Positions 1-6,646 of a DNA stretch of 7,716 nt are shown here, one piece after another (within the stretch, counting starts at the first letter, position 1; each line of letters begins with the position of its first letter). A program made the position numbers and the translations under genes. Where the stretch lies: contig JADFXE010000057.1 of assembly GCA_015233705.1 (NCBI GenBank), positions 1-7,716 on the forward strand, given 5' to 3'. Under the pieces are notes generated by a model. That model saw only the letters and a program-made list of their open reading frames with translations, was not told the origin of the DNA and did no database searches. The stretch comes from Candidatus Omnitrophota bacterium. GTDB lineage: Bacteria > Omnitrophota > Koll11 > Zapsychrales > Fredricksoniimonadaceae.

Positions 1-82
1 GGGAAGGGGCGGGCGATTTGAGCGAATAAGCCGTCCCAGCCGCTGACATCATTACTGCGTCGTACCCACACGAAATTTCAAA
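1..82. repeat. Arm of a dispersed palindromic repeat, truncated by the window edge (copy 1)
   Basis: The reverse complement of this stretch aligns without gaps to 6344-6425, with 76 of 82 positions identical by hand count. The inner end carries the perfect palindrome GAAATTTC (72-79), which is also found at both ends of the downstream copy (6347-6354 and 6610-6617). The similarity reaches base 1, so the element probably continues to the left of the window and only one arm is seen. It ends about 20 bases before the start codon of the membrane-protein gene at 103, inside that gene's leader. A second, weaker match in the same orientation is 6457-6479 (20 of 23 positions against 26-48). No transposase or coding region lies in it. 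A MITE-like or REP/Correia-like origin is inferred from the structure of the downstream copy. Confidence 0.85.
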
Positions 83-102
83 GAACTTTAGTTAGGAGAA
101 GA

Positions 103-684
103 ATGTCTAAAGCATTGTGGTGGACGATCGGGCTTACGATCATTGCCGTTAGCGTGGTTTTTTCTCTGGCGCAGGGGCATGATCTCTCTTCCGCCGGAAT
201 AGTTCATCGTCTGGAGCCTCTGCATGCCTGGGTCAGGAGTTTCGGGATGTGGATGCCGGTGATGTATGTTGTTCTTTTTGTTCTGCGGCCGTTCGTGCTT
301 TTGCCCTCGGCGCTGGCCATGATCCTGGGCGGTTTGCTGTTCGGTTTTGTGGGCGGCACGGTCCTTGCTCTGTTTGGCCTCATGTTGTCAGGGGTGGCGG
401 AATTCGCCTTTGTCAGGTATTTTGCCGGTGCCAAAATGAAAGATCTGGTGAGAAAGAAGGCGCCCGGCATTGTCGAGACCGTCGAGAAGCGAGGCTTTCT
501 GACCATCTTTCTCGTCCGTTTTATTCCCAATGTGCCGTTCGATCTGCAGAACTGCGCGCTGGCGCTGACGCCCGTGAAGTTCAGTGATTATGTCTGGGGA
601 ACGCTGGCCGGATGTGCACCGACGGTTCTCGGATATGTTTTTCTGGGTCACCAGGCGTTAATTTTCCTTAAGTCCGTTCAATAG
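103..684 (+). CDS. TVP38/TMEM64 (DedA/SNARE-associated) family membrane protein
   Basis: This is a 193-residue polytopic inner-membrane protein of the TVP38/TMEM64 family (SNARE-associated, PF09335 type). Family signs: an N-terminal membrane segment (about 6-24); a loop; then the core with an LRPF-x3-PS stretch (61-69) leading into a glycine-rich re-entrant segment (LGGLLFGFVGG, 75-85); then the conserved GFLTIFLVRFIPNVPFD stretch (131-147) followed by N150; and a final membrane segment (about 164-188). The length is normal for short bacterial members. Related DedA proteins are linked to lipid scramblase or flippase activity and membrane homeostasis; the substrate of this one cannot be read from sequence. 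The start is supported by AGGAG at 94-98. It lies 65 bases before cydA on the same strand, so it may be co-transcribed with the oxidase, although such proteins are found in many contexts. The family call is firm; the function is not. Confidence 0.86.
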   Translation: MSKALWWTIGLTIIAVSVVFSLAQGHDLSSAGIVHRLEPLHAWVRSFGMWMPVMYVVLFVLRPFVLLPSALAMILGGLLFGFVGGTVLALFGLMLSGVAEFAFVRYFAGAKMKDLVRKKAPGIVETVEKRGFLTIFLVRFIPNVPFDLQNCALALTPVKFSDYVWGTLAGCAPTVLGYVFLGHQALIFLKSVQ

Positions 685-749
685 GGGCGGCATCGGCGTA
701 TCTTTTCCAGTTGGTCGATCTTATCCGTAGGACCTTGTGAGGGTATTTT

Positions 750-2105
750 ATGGATCCACTTCTTTTGTCCCGCTGGCAGTTCGCTGTGACAACCTGTTAT
801 CATTTTCTTTTTGTGCCGCTGTCCATTGGTCTTGGCCTTTTGGTCGCGATCATGGAAACGTTGTATCTGAAGAAGAAAGACGAGCAGTATCTCCGGATGA
901 CGAAATTCTGGGGGCAGTTTTTTCTGATCAGTGTGGCGATGGGGATCGTGACCGGTATTGTCCTGGAGTTTCAGTTCGGCCTTAACTGGGCCAGGTTCTC
1001 GCGCTATGTCGGCGACATCTTTGGCCCGCCGCTGGCGATCGAATCCTGGGTCGCTTTCTTCCTGGAATCGGTTTTTATCGGCGTCTGGCTGTACGGCGGG
1101 AAGAAGCTTCCGCTCAAGTTACACGTTTTCTCCATCTGGATGGTCACACTCGGCGCTGCGCTTTCTGCGTTCTGGATTATTAGTGCTAACGGCTTTATGC
1201 AAAAGCCGGCCGGGTATGTTATTCGCAATGGCCGTATCGAGTTGGTCGATTTCCCGGCGGTGGTCTTTAATTCCCAGGCGCATTTCATGTTCTGGCACAC
1301 GGTTTCGGCCTGTCTGGTGACCTCGGCGTTTTTTGTGATCGGCGTTTGCGCCTATCATTTGCTGAAAAAGACAGCGGAGCAGGAATTCTTCAAACGCTCG
1401 TTACGGCTGGCTGTTGTGATGGGATTGACGGCCATGATCGCGGTCATTGTGCTGGGGCATTTCATGGCGCGTTCCCTGGTCGATCATCAGCCGATGAAGC
1501 TGGCGGCGGCAGAAGCGATCTGGGAGACACGAACGAATGGCAACGAATCGCTGTTTGCGATCATTGACGAGAAGGGGAAAACCAACCGGGTCGATATCAC
1601 AGTGCCGTGGCTTTTGAACGTCCTGGTCTACGACCGGCTGTCGGGTGCGGTCCGCGGGCTTAACGACATCCAGAAGGAATACGTGACTCAATACGGTCCG
1701 GGAGATTATATCCCGCCGGTGACGCTGACCTACTGGTCGTTTCGGCTCATGATCTTTTCAGGGTTGACCATGCTGTTCCTTTTGCTCGTGCTGGCAGTCC
1801 TGACCGCGCGCAGGGCCCGGCCTGTTCCGTCGATCCTGTTGAAGGTGCTGCTTTTTACGGTCGCGCTGCCGCATGTGGCCAACCTGACCGGCTGGATCGT
1901 GAGCGAGGTCGGACGCCAGCCCTGGGTTGTTCAGGGACTTTTGTTGACCCGGGATGGCCTGACGCAGAGCCTGGATCCGGTGATCGCCTTGTCATCGCTC
2001 ATATTGTTCACGCTGATCTACAGTGTCCTTGCGTTCATCGCAACGTCGCTGATCATCCGTCACATCAAGAGCGGGCCGGCGGGCCTGGAGAAGATAACAC
2101 ATTGA
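750..2105 (+). CDS. cydA: Cytochrome bd quinol oxidase subunit I (short Q-loop type)
   Basis: This is the catalytic, haem-bearing subunit of the bd-type terminal oxidase. It oxidises quinol at the periplasmic side and reduces O2 to water without proton pumping. At 451 residues it is clearly shorter than the 522-residue E. coli protein. Key residues are in place: His18 (E. coli H19), Glu98 and Glu106 (E99, E107), His183 (haem b558 ligand, H186), Met334 in FRLM (b558 ligand, M393) with Arg332, Glu386 (E445) and the GRQPW signature (388-392). The quinol-loop pair Lys250/Glu255 matches E. coli K252/E257. The distance from Glu255 to Met334 is 79 residues against 136 in E. coli, so the C-terminal Q-loop insertion is absent. 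About nine membrane segments can be seen. GAGGG at 739-743 sits six bases before the ATG. cydB follows after 35 bases. Oxidation of menaquinol is inferred from the men genes downstream. Confidence 0.98.
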   Translation: MDPLLLSRWQFAVTTCYHFLFVPLSIGLGLLVAIMETLYLKKKDEQYLRMTKFWGQFFLISVAMGIVTGIVLEFQFGLNWARFSRYVGDIFGPPLAIESWVAFFLESVFIGVWLYGGKKLPLKLHVFSIWMVTLGAALSAFWIISANGFMQKPAGYVIRNGRIELVDFPAVVFNSQAHFMFWHTVSACLVTSAFFVIGVCAYHLLKKTAEQEFFKRSLRLAVVMGLTAMIAVIVLGHFMARSLVDHQPMKLAAAEAIWETRTNGNESLFAIIDEKGKTNRVDITVPWLLNVLVYDRLSGAVRGLNDIQKEYVTQYGPGDYIPPVTLTYWSFRLMIFSGLTMLFLLLVLAVLTARRARPVPSILLKVLLFTVALPHVANLTGWIVSEVGRQPWVVQGLLLTRDGLTQSLDPVIALSSLILFTLIYSVLAFIATSLIIRHIKSGPAGLEKITH

Positions 2106-2128
2106 TGAATGTTTTACTCGGGAGCTGA

Positions 2129-2143
2129 AAGGGGTATCACGTG
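2129..2143 (+). promoter_or_regulatory. Ribosome binding site that fixes the GTG start of cydB
   Basis: AAGGGG (2129-2134) lies six bases before GTG at 2141. The protein from this GTG begins with the residues DLPTLWF, which matches the usual N-terminus of CydB, so the GTG is chosen as the start although no ATG is present there. Confidence 0.8.
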
Positions 2144-3142
2144 GATCTTCCAACGCTGTGGTTCATGATCGTTGCTTATCTGTTTGCCGGGTTCTTTTTC
2201 CTGGAAGGATTTGATTACGGAGTCGGCATGCTCTTGCCGTTTCTTTCCAAAGATGATGGCGACCGCCGGATGGTATTGACTTCGATCGGCGGAGTTTGGG
2301 ACGGCAATGAGGTCTGGATGGTCTCGGCCGGCGCTGTGCTGTTCGCCTCGTTCCCGGCGTGGTATGCCACGCTCTTCAGCAGCCTCTACGGGATCTTTAT
2401 TGTGATCCTGTGCGGACTTATCCTGCGCGGCATTGGCTTGAAGTTCCGTAATCAGCGGCAGGATCGCCTGTGGTGCGGGACCTGGGACCGGCTGATCGCC
2501 AAGGGAAGTTTTATTGCGGCCTTTTTTTGGGGGATTGTGGTCGGGGACCTGCTGACCGGTCTTCCGATCAATGGGCAGATGGTTTTTACCGGCGGGATCA
2601 GGGATATGATCACGCCGTTCAGTCTTTTGACAGCGGTTGCGGTCGTGCTTTTGTTTCTGTTGCACGGCGCGAGCTATTTAAGCATCAAGGTTTCCGGCGA
2701 CCTGCTGGAAAAGGTTAAAAAGATATTCCCTTTTGTTTTCTTTCCGGCGCTTTTGACAGCCGCGGCGTTCCTGGCCGCGGGGTTCTTCGGGGTTGGCATG
2801 CTGCGCTCGGCCCTGGAGCTGATCCTCGCCGGCTTGGCGGTCGTGACACTGCTTGTCTGCGGGATCGTTTTCAAGCGTTCGCCGCTCGCCTCGTTCTGGA
2901 GCAGCGGGGCCACGATCGTCCTGGTGGGAGGACTTGTTTTCGCGCATCTTTATCCGCGGGTCCTGATTTCGACGCTGAATCCGGCGTGGTCGCTGACCGT
3001 TCATAATGCCAGCTCATCAGCCTGTTCGCTCAGGATCATGAGCGTGGTGGCGCTGTTTTTTATTCCAACGACATTGCTTTACCAGGGTTGGACCTACTGG
3101 ATCCTGCGCAAGCGTCTGGACAAGTCTGATTTGTCCTATTAG
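2141..3142 (+). CDS. cydB: Cytochrome bd quinol oxidase subunit II
   Basis: This is the second structural subunit of the bd oxidase. It is an integral membrane protein that packs against CydA and supports assembly of the haem cluster. The 333 residues are within the usual range (E. coli has 379). Diagnostic stretches are the N-terminal DLPTLWF, GFFFLEGFDYGVG (17-29), GGVWDGNEVW (50-59), LRGIGLKFR (95-103), HGASYL (175-180), the NASSS segment near the C-terminus and a final W-T-Y-W followed by LRKR. The start is GTG with a strong AAGGGG site. The gene lies 35 bases after cydA and is certainly co-transcribed with it. No small CydX-like third subunit can be seen in the 57 bases before menF, and cydDC, the exporter needed for cytochrome bd assembly in E. 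coli, is not in this window. There is no sign of truncation or frameshift. Confidence 0.97.
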   Translation: MDLPTLWFMIVAYLFAGFFFLEGFDYGVGMLLPFLSKDDGDRRMVLTSIGGVWDGNEVWMVSAGAVLFASFPAWYATLFSSLYGIFIVILCGLILRGIGLKFRNQRQDRLWCGTWDRLIAKGSFIAAFFWGIVVGDLLTGLPINGQMVFTGGIRDMITPFSLLTAVAVVLLFLLHGASYLSIKVSGDLLEKVKKIFPFVFFPALLTAAAFLAAGFFGVGMLRSALELILAGLAVVTLLVCGIVFKRSPLASFWSSGATIVLVGGLVFAHLYPRVLISTLNPAWSLTVHNASSSACSLRIMSVVALFFIPTTLLYQGWTYWILRKRLDKSDLSY

Positions 3143-3153
3143 CTTTTTTCCCC

Positions 3154-3206
3154 GGGGCATGATAATATGACGCGCGCTGAATAAAGCGTCACAGAAGACA
3201 TGCCCC
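3154..3206 (+). promoter_or_regulatory. Nested stem-loop that includes the menF start codon
   Basis: The transcript here can form an outer perfect 8-bp stem, GGGGCATG (3154-3161) with CATGCCCC (3199-3206), and inside it a perfect 6-bp stem, TGACGC (3168-3173) with GCGTCA (3186-3191). The two stems are separated by unpaired stretches of 6 and 7 bases. The menF ATG (3200-3202) is inside the 3' strand of the outer stem, and the purine-rich AGAAG (3193-3197) lies in the inner unpaired stretch. This shape would reduce translation initiation of menF unless it is opened. No T-run follows, so it is not an intrinsic terminator. The pairing is seen in the sequence; a regulatory role is inferred. Confidence 0.5.
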
Positions 3207-4582
3207 AAACTCACGTCACTATGATCGGTAAATGCGAAGAAAAGTTGGCGCTGACCCTGCCCGAGGCGATCGTTCATCTGCAAGGCAGGTTATCGGCGTT
3301 GGATCCTTTGGCCAAGGCTGGGCTGGCATTCCAGCGTCTGGAAGTCGCGCTGGCGCCGCTGGATATCAAGTTGTTTCTCTCAGCGCAGACACTTTTTCCC
3401 ATGATTTACTGGCAGGACCGGGAGGCTGGCGAGGAGATCGGCGGCGTGGGCATTGCTGATGAGCTGCGCCTTGATTCCACCAACTTTTCCCGACTCGATC
3501 AGTTTTCCCACCAGACCTTAAGCAGCACGTCGGATGGCGTCCGGTATTTTGGCGGCGCCTGTTTTGATGATCAGAAAAAAGGCTTGGAGTGGAGCGGTTT
3601 TTCAGCGGTCCTGTTTGTCCTGCCGCGCCTTGAGATCAGCCGCTCAAGCGAGACATTTATTTTGGCTGTTCATGTTCGCGCTGGCAAGGATGTGCAGGCC
3701 GCGCGGCATGATCTCGGCGCGCTTAAAGATGGCATCCAGATCAGGTCTGTTTTGCCGAAGGCTGTTCGCGAGCGTGATCTTCCCCGTCGTGAAGATTGGA
3801 TCTGCTGTGTTGAGGAGACGACCCGGGCCATTGAAGCAAAGACCCAGAGCAAGCTGGTCCTGGCCAGGCGCACTGATGTGACGCTGGCCGGTGAGGCGGA
3901 TCCTTTTGCCATTCTCCAGCGGCTTCAGGAAGAAACTCCAGGGTGTTTTCATTTTTTGTTTCGAATCTCGAGCAGGACATGTTTCTTCGGCGCTTCCCCC
4001 GAGCGGCTTTACCGGCGGGAAGGCCGGAGGATCCTGAGCGAAGCGCTCGCCGGGACCCGTCCGCGCGGTCGGACGCCTGTCGAGGAAGGGCGTTTTTGCA
4101 GTGAGCTTTCCCGTTCTCCCAAGGAGGCTCTGGAGCATGAGCTTGTTGTGACAGCGATCAAGGAGAGCCTGTCGCCTTTGATTGATACTTTGCGCGCTGA
4201 TGTTAAGCCGACGGTGACGCGATTCAAGGACGGTCAGCATCTGTTGTCCCTGATCGAGGGAGAGCTGAGATCCGGCCTGACAGATGGCGACATTCTTGGC
4301 CGGCTTCATCCGACACCGGCTGTGGCCGGTTCTCCGACGAAAGTCGCGCTGGAGCATCTGCGCAAGGTCGAGCCATTCAGCCGCGGCTGGTATGCGGGGC
4401 CGATCGGCTGGCTGGGACGCGACAAGAGTGAATTTGCCGTGGCCATCCGCTCCGGACTTTTGTGCGGTCACGCGCTTTTTCTTTACGCCGGCGCCGGGAT
4501 TGTCCGCGGTTCAGTGGCGCGTGAGGAGTGGAATGAGGTTGAGCATAAGATCAAAAGCGCGCTTAAGGTTTTCTCCCTATGA
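3200..4582 (+). CDS. menF: Isochorismate synthase (menaquinone type)
   Basis: This enzyme converts chorismate to isochorismate with Mg2+, the entry step of the classical menaquinone pathway, in the cytoplasm. The 460 residues have a variable N-terminal part (1-200) and a C-terminal chorismate-binding domain (about 200-457). Visible family elements are KLVLARR (218-224, with Lys218 in the place of the general base), FGASPERL (263-270), EALAGTRPRG (281-290), HELVV (313-317), LHPTPAVAG (369-377), EPFSRGWYAGPIGW (391-404) and GAGIVRGS (431-438) followed by EEWNEVEHK. Salicylate or siderophore isochorismate synthases share these motifs, but the coupled menD settles the role. The ATG at 3200 is the first start after an in-frame TAA (3182-3184). 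It has only a weak, badly spaced AGAAG before it and lies in a stem-loop. ATG at 3221 is the alternative and has no better site. The stop overlaps the menD start. Confidence 0.93.
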   Translation: MPQTHVTMIGKCEEKLALTLPEAIVHLQGRLSALDPLAKAGLAFQRLEVALAPLDIKLFLSAQTLFPMIYWQDREAGEEIGGVGIADELRLDSTNFSRLDQFSHQTLSSTSDGVRYFGGACFDDQKKGLEWSGFSAVLFVLPRLEISRSSETFILAVHVRAGKDVQAARHDLGALKDGIQIRSVLPKAVRERDLPRREDWICCVEETTRAIEAKTQSKLVLARRTDVTLAGEADPFAILQRLQEETPGCFHFLFRISSRTCFFGASPERLYRREGRRILSEALAGTRPRGRTPVEEGRFCSELSRSPKEALEHELVVTAIKESLSPLIDTLRADVKPTVTRFKDGQHLLSLIEGELRSGLTDGDILGRLHPTPAVAGSPTKVALEHLRKVEPFSRGWYAGPIGWLGRDKSEFAVAIRSGLLCGHALFLYAGAGIVRGSVAREEWNEVEHKIKSALKVFSL

Positions 4583-6348
4583 CACTGACATCACCCAACA
4601 TTAATTACCTGTGGGCCGACATTATCGTCGAGGAATTGGCGCGCTGCGGCGTGACGAGTTTTATCGTCTGTCCCGGCTCGCGCTCTTCGCCGCTGGCCCT
4701 GGCCATTGCCAGGAACCCCAAGGCTCAGGCATTGACGCATTTTGACGAGCGCGGGGCAGCCTTCTTTGCTTTGGGGCAGGTCTCGGCCACGGGAGCGCCG
4801 GTCGCTATTCTCTGCACCTCGGGGACTGCGGCGGCCAACTTTCTTCCGGCGGCGATCGAGTGCTCCAAAAAGAAACTTCCCCTGATCGTTCTGACCGCCG
4901 ACCGTCCGCCGGAATTGCGCCAGACCGGCGCAGACCAGGCCATTGAACAGGTCGGTATCTTTGGGCCCTACGTCCGCTTTCAGGTTGACCTGCCGTGCCC
5001 GTCGACGGACATCCCGGCGCCGATGCCGCTGACAACAGTGGATCAGGCGGTCTATCGTGCCACGCGTTCTGTGGCGGGGCCTGTGCACTTGAATTGCATG
5101 TTCCGTGAACCTTTGGCGCCGATCAAGACCGGTGACGATTTCAAGGATTATGTGTCAGGCTTGAGCGCCTGGCTGAAAAGTGACCGGCCCTACACGCAGT
5201 ATCATTCTCCGGTGGGTGAGGTCAGCCACGAAGCTGTTGGCAAGGTTGCCGGGATCCTGAAGGCGAATGAACGCGGGCTGATCGTGGTTGGCAAGCTTCG
5301 TTCGCAGAAGGAAAGGGCCGCGGTCCTGTCTTTGGCTGGCAAACTCCAATGGCCGGTCCTGGCTGATGTGACCTCCGGGCTGCGGCTGACGTCGTCCAAG
5401 GGGCCGGTCGTTCACTATTTTGATCAGCTTTTATTAAGTCCGCACTTGGCCGATCTTCTCAAGGTTGATTGTGTCCTGCAGCTTGGCGGACGGATGACCT
5501 CCAAGCGTCTGAACCAGCTCGTCCAGGATAGCCGCCCCAGAAATTACGTGATGGTCCTGTCGCATCCTTTAAGGAATGACCCGGCGCATCAGGTGACGCT
5601 GCGTGTTGAGGCGCCGATCGCATCGTTCTGTGCGGGCATTGCCAGAGCGGTCAAGGCCCGTCGGAAGAGCGCCTGGCTGCGTTCGATCGTACAGCTTTCA
5701 GATGTGGCAGGACGGCAGATCAGGAGCCTCGCGGAGAAGTCCCTGAGCGAGCCTTCGGTCGCCTATCATGTTTCCAGGAATATTCCGTCGGGACATGGAC
5801 TTTTCCTGGCCAACAGCATGCCTGTCCGCGATATGGATATGTATGGCGCGGTCCGTCCGGGCGATATCATTATTGGAGCCAATCGCGGGGCCAGCGGCAT
5901 TGATGGTACGATTGCGACCGCCTGCGGATTCTCTCAGGGCAGCGGACGGCCGGTGACGCTGGTGATCGGCGACATCTCGGCATTGTATGATCTGAATTCG
6001 CTCGCGCTGTTGCGTTCGCTGAAGAGACCAATGACCCTCGTGGTCCTGAACAACGACGGGTGCGGGGTATTCTCCTTCCTGCCGGTCGGACAGTTCAAAA
6101 AAGATTTTGAACAGTGTTTCGGCGCGCCTCACGGGCTGTCGTTCAAAGATGCGGCCAGGATGTTCGGCCTGCGTTACGCCCGGCCCCGGACAACGGCGGA
6201 GTTTCTCCGTTCCTACCAGCAGGCGGCAAGCGGTGACCGGCACACGCTCATTGAGGTGGTCACGAACCGGCAGGATAATTTGCAGTTGCATCAGGATTGG
6301 CAGGAATCCCTGCGTGCGCTGGTTGAATCTAAATTAACTGTTATTTGA
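4579..6348 (+). CDS. menD: 2-succinyl-5-enolpyruvyl-6-hydroxy-3-cyclohexene-1-carboxylate synthase
   Basis: MenD is a thiamine-diphosphate enzyme. It decarboxylates 2-oxoglutarate and adds the succinyl semialdehyde unit to isochorismate, giving SEPHCHC. The protein has 589 residues, slightly longer than the 556 of E. coli. The N-terminal Pyr domain shows CPGSRSSPLALA (31-42), HFDERGAAFFALG (54-66) with Glu57 as the conserved cofactor-activating glutamate, and SGTAAANFLPA (81-91). The C-terminal PP domain shows NSMPVRDMD (412-420), ANRGASGIDG (434-443) and the ThDP/Mg2+ motif that begins GDISALYDLN (464-473) and ends LNND (490-493). The gene overlaps menF in ATGA (4579-4582), which points to translational coupling and places it directly after the enzyme that makes its substrate. 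The TGA stop (6346-6348) lies inside the terminal inverted repeat of the 6344-6620 element, so the last residues could have been set by that insertion. Confidence 0.97.
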   Translation: MTLTSPNINYLWADIIVEELARCGVTSFIVCPGSRSSPLALAIARNPKAQALTHFDERGAAFFALGQVSATGAPVAILCTSGTAAANFLPAAIECSKKKLPLIVLTADRPPELRQTGADQAIEQVGIFGPYVRFQVDLPCPSTDIPAPMPLTTVDQAVYRATRSVAGPVHLNCMFREPLAPIKTGDDFKDYVSGLSAWLKSDRPYTQYHSPVGEVSHEAVGKVAGILKANERGLIVVGKLRSQKERAAVLSLAGKLQWPVLADVTSGLRLTSSKGPVVHYFDQLLLSPHLADLLKVDCVLQLGGRMTSKRLNQLVQDSRPRNYVMVLSHPLRNDPAHQVTLRVEAPIASFCAGIARAVKARRKSAWLRSIVQLSDVAGRQIRSLAEKSLSEPSVAYHVSRNIPSGHGLFLANSMPVRDMDMYGAVRPGDIIIGANRGASGIDGTIATACGFSQGSGRPVTLVIGDISALYDLNSLALLRSLKRPMTLVVLNNDGCGVFSFLPVGQFKKDFEQCFGAPHGLSFKDAARMFGLRYARPRTTAEFLRSYQQAASGDRHTLIEVVTNRQDNLQLHQDWQESLRALVESKLTVI

Positions 6349-6620
6349 AATTTCGTATTGGCACGACGCAGTAATGATGTCAGCGGTTGGGACGGCTTAT
6401 TCGCTCAAATCGCCCGCCCATTTCCTGGAAGATTGTAGGTCGGGCTCCATTCGCTCATAAACCATCCCAACCGCTGACACATAAAATTTAGTGACAGAGG
6501 CTATGAAAGGGGTTTGGGAGTGAATTGAGCCCCGCTTACCATCCATTCAGAAAGAGCGGGGCGAGCTGAACGACAAAACCCCTTTCATGGCCTCGTAAGC
6601 TACCCATACGAAATTTCAAG
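6344..6620. repeat. MITE-like structured intergenic element (copy 2)
   Basis: This non-coding element fills almost the whole gap between menD and menB. Its ends are inverted repeats: TTGAAATTTCGTAT at the left (6345-6358) is matched exactly by the complement of 6606-6619, and 17 of 20 positions match over 6344-6363 and 6601-6620. Two hairpins lie inside: 6379-6404 with 6453-6478 (22 of 26 paired, first 14 perfect) and 6497-6515 with 6576-6594 (18 of 19 paired). The layout is a closed three-way junction. Its left arm is 93% identical, in inverse orientation, to 1-82. No transposase is present, and I find no convincing target duplication at the edges. It resembles MITE or Correia/NEMIS elements in architecture only; no family can be named. 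Co-transcribed, it would put a large structure between the menD and menB messages. Confidence 0.8.
6497..6594 (+). repeat. Nested long hairpin within the intergenic element
   Basis: The arms 6497-6515 and 6576-6594 pair at 18 of 19 positions. Inside them GCCCCGCT (6529-6536) pairs perfectly with AGCGGGGC (6555-6562) around an 18-base loop. This block interrupts the similarity to copy 1: the part like 26-48 ends at 6479 and the end-box resumes near 6593. It therefore looks like an insertion or a longer variant arm within the element. There is no T-run, so it is not a typical intrinsic terminator. RNase III-type processing is possible but only inferred. Confidence 0.7.
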
Positions 6621-6646
6621 AAACGAAATTAGCCAAGGAATAGATC

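Noticed and set aside
2114..2665. 183-residue open frame on the - strand over cydB
   Set aside because: It is rich in Q, K, R and P, as expected when membrane-protein codons are read backwards, and no family features are seen.
3131..3166. Promoter with GATAAT as the -10 element before menF
   Set aside because: No -35-like hexamer lies at a suitable distance; TTGTCC at 3131-3136 is 24 bases away.
3143..3199. Small third oxidase subunit (CydX-like) after cydB
   Set aside because: The only frame from an ATG is five codons long (ATG at 3167, stop at 3182), with no membrane segment.
3644..4471. 275-residue open frame on the - strand
   Set aside because: It lies wholly inside menF, whose protein motifs are clear, and its translation has no recognisable domain. 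It is a shadow of GC-rich coding sequence.
6497..6594. Intrinsic terminator between menD and menB
   Set aside because: The stem is strong, but no T-run follows on either strand; the arms are better explained as part of the repeat element.
1..6620. Integron cassette array with attC-like sites
   Set aside because: The closest copies are inverted, not direct; the conserved attC end motifs and an integrase are not seen; and the segment is a 6-kb multi-gene block rather than single-gene cassettes.
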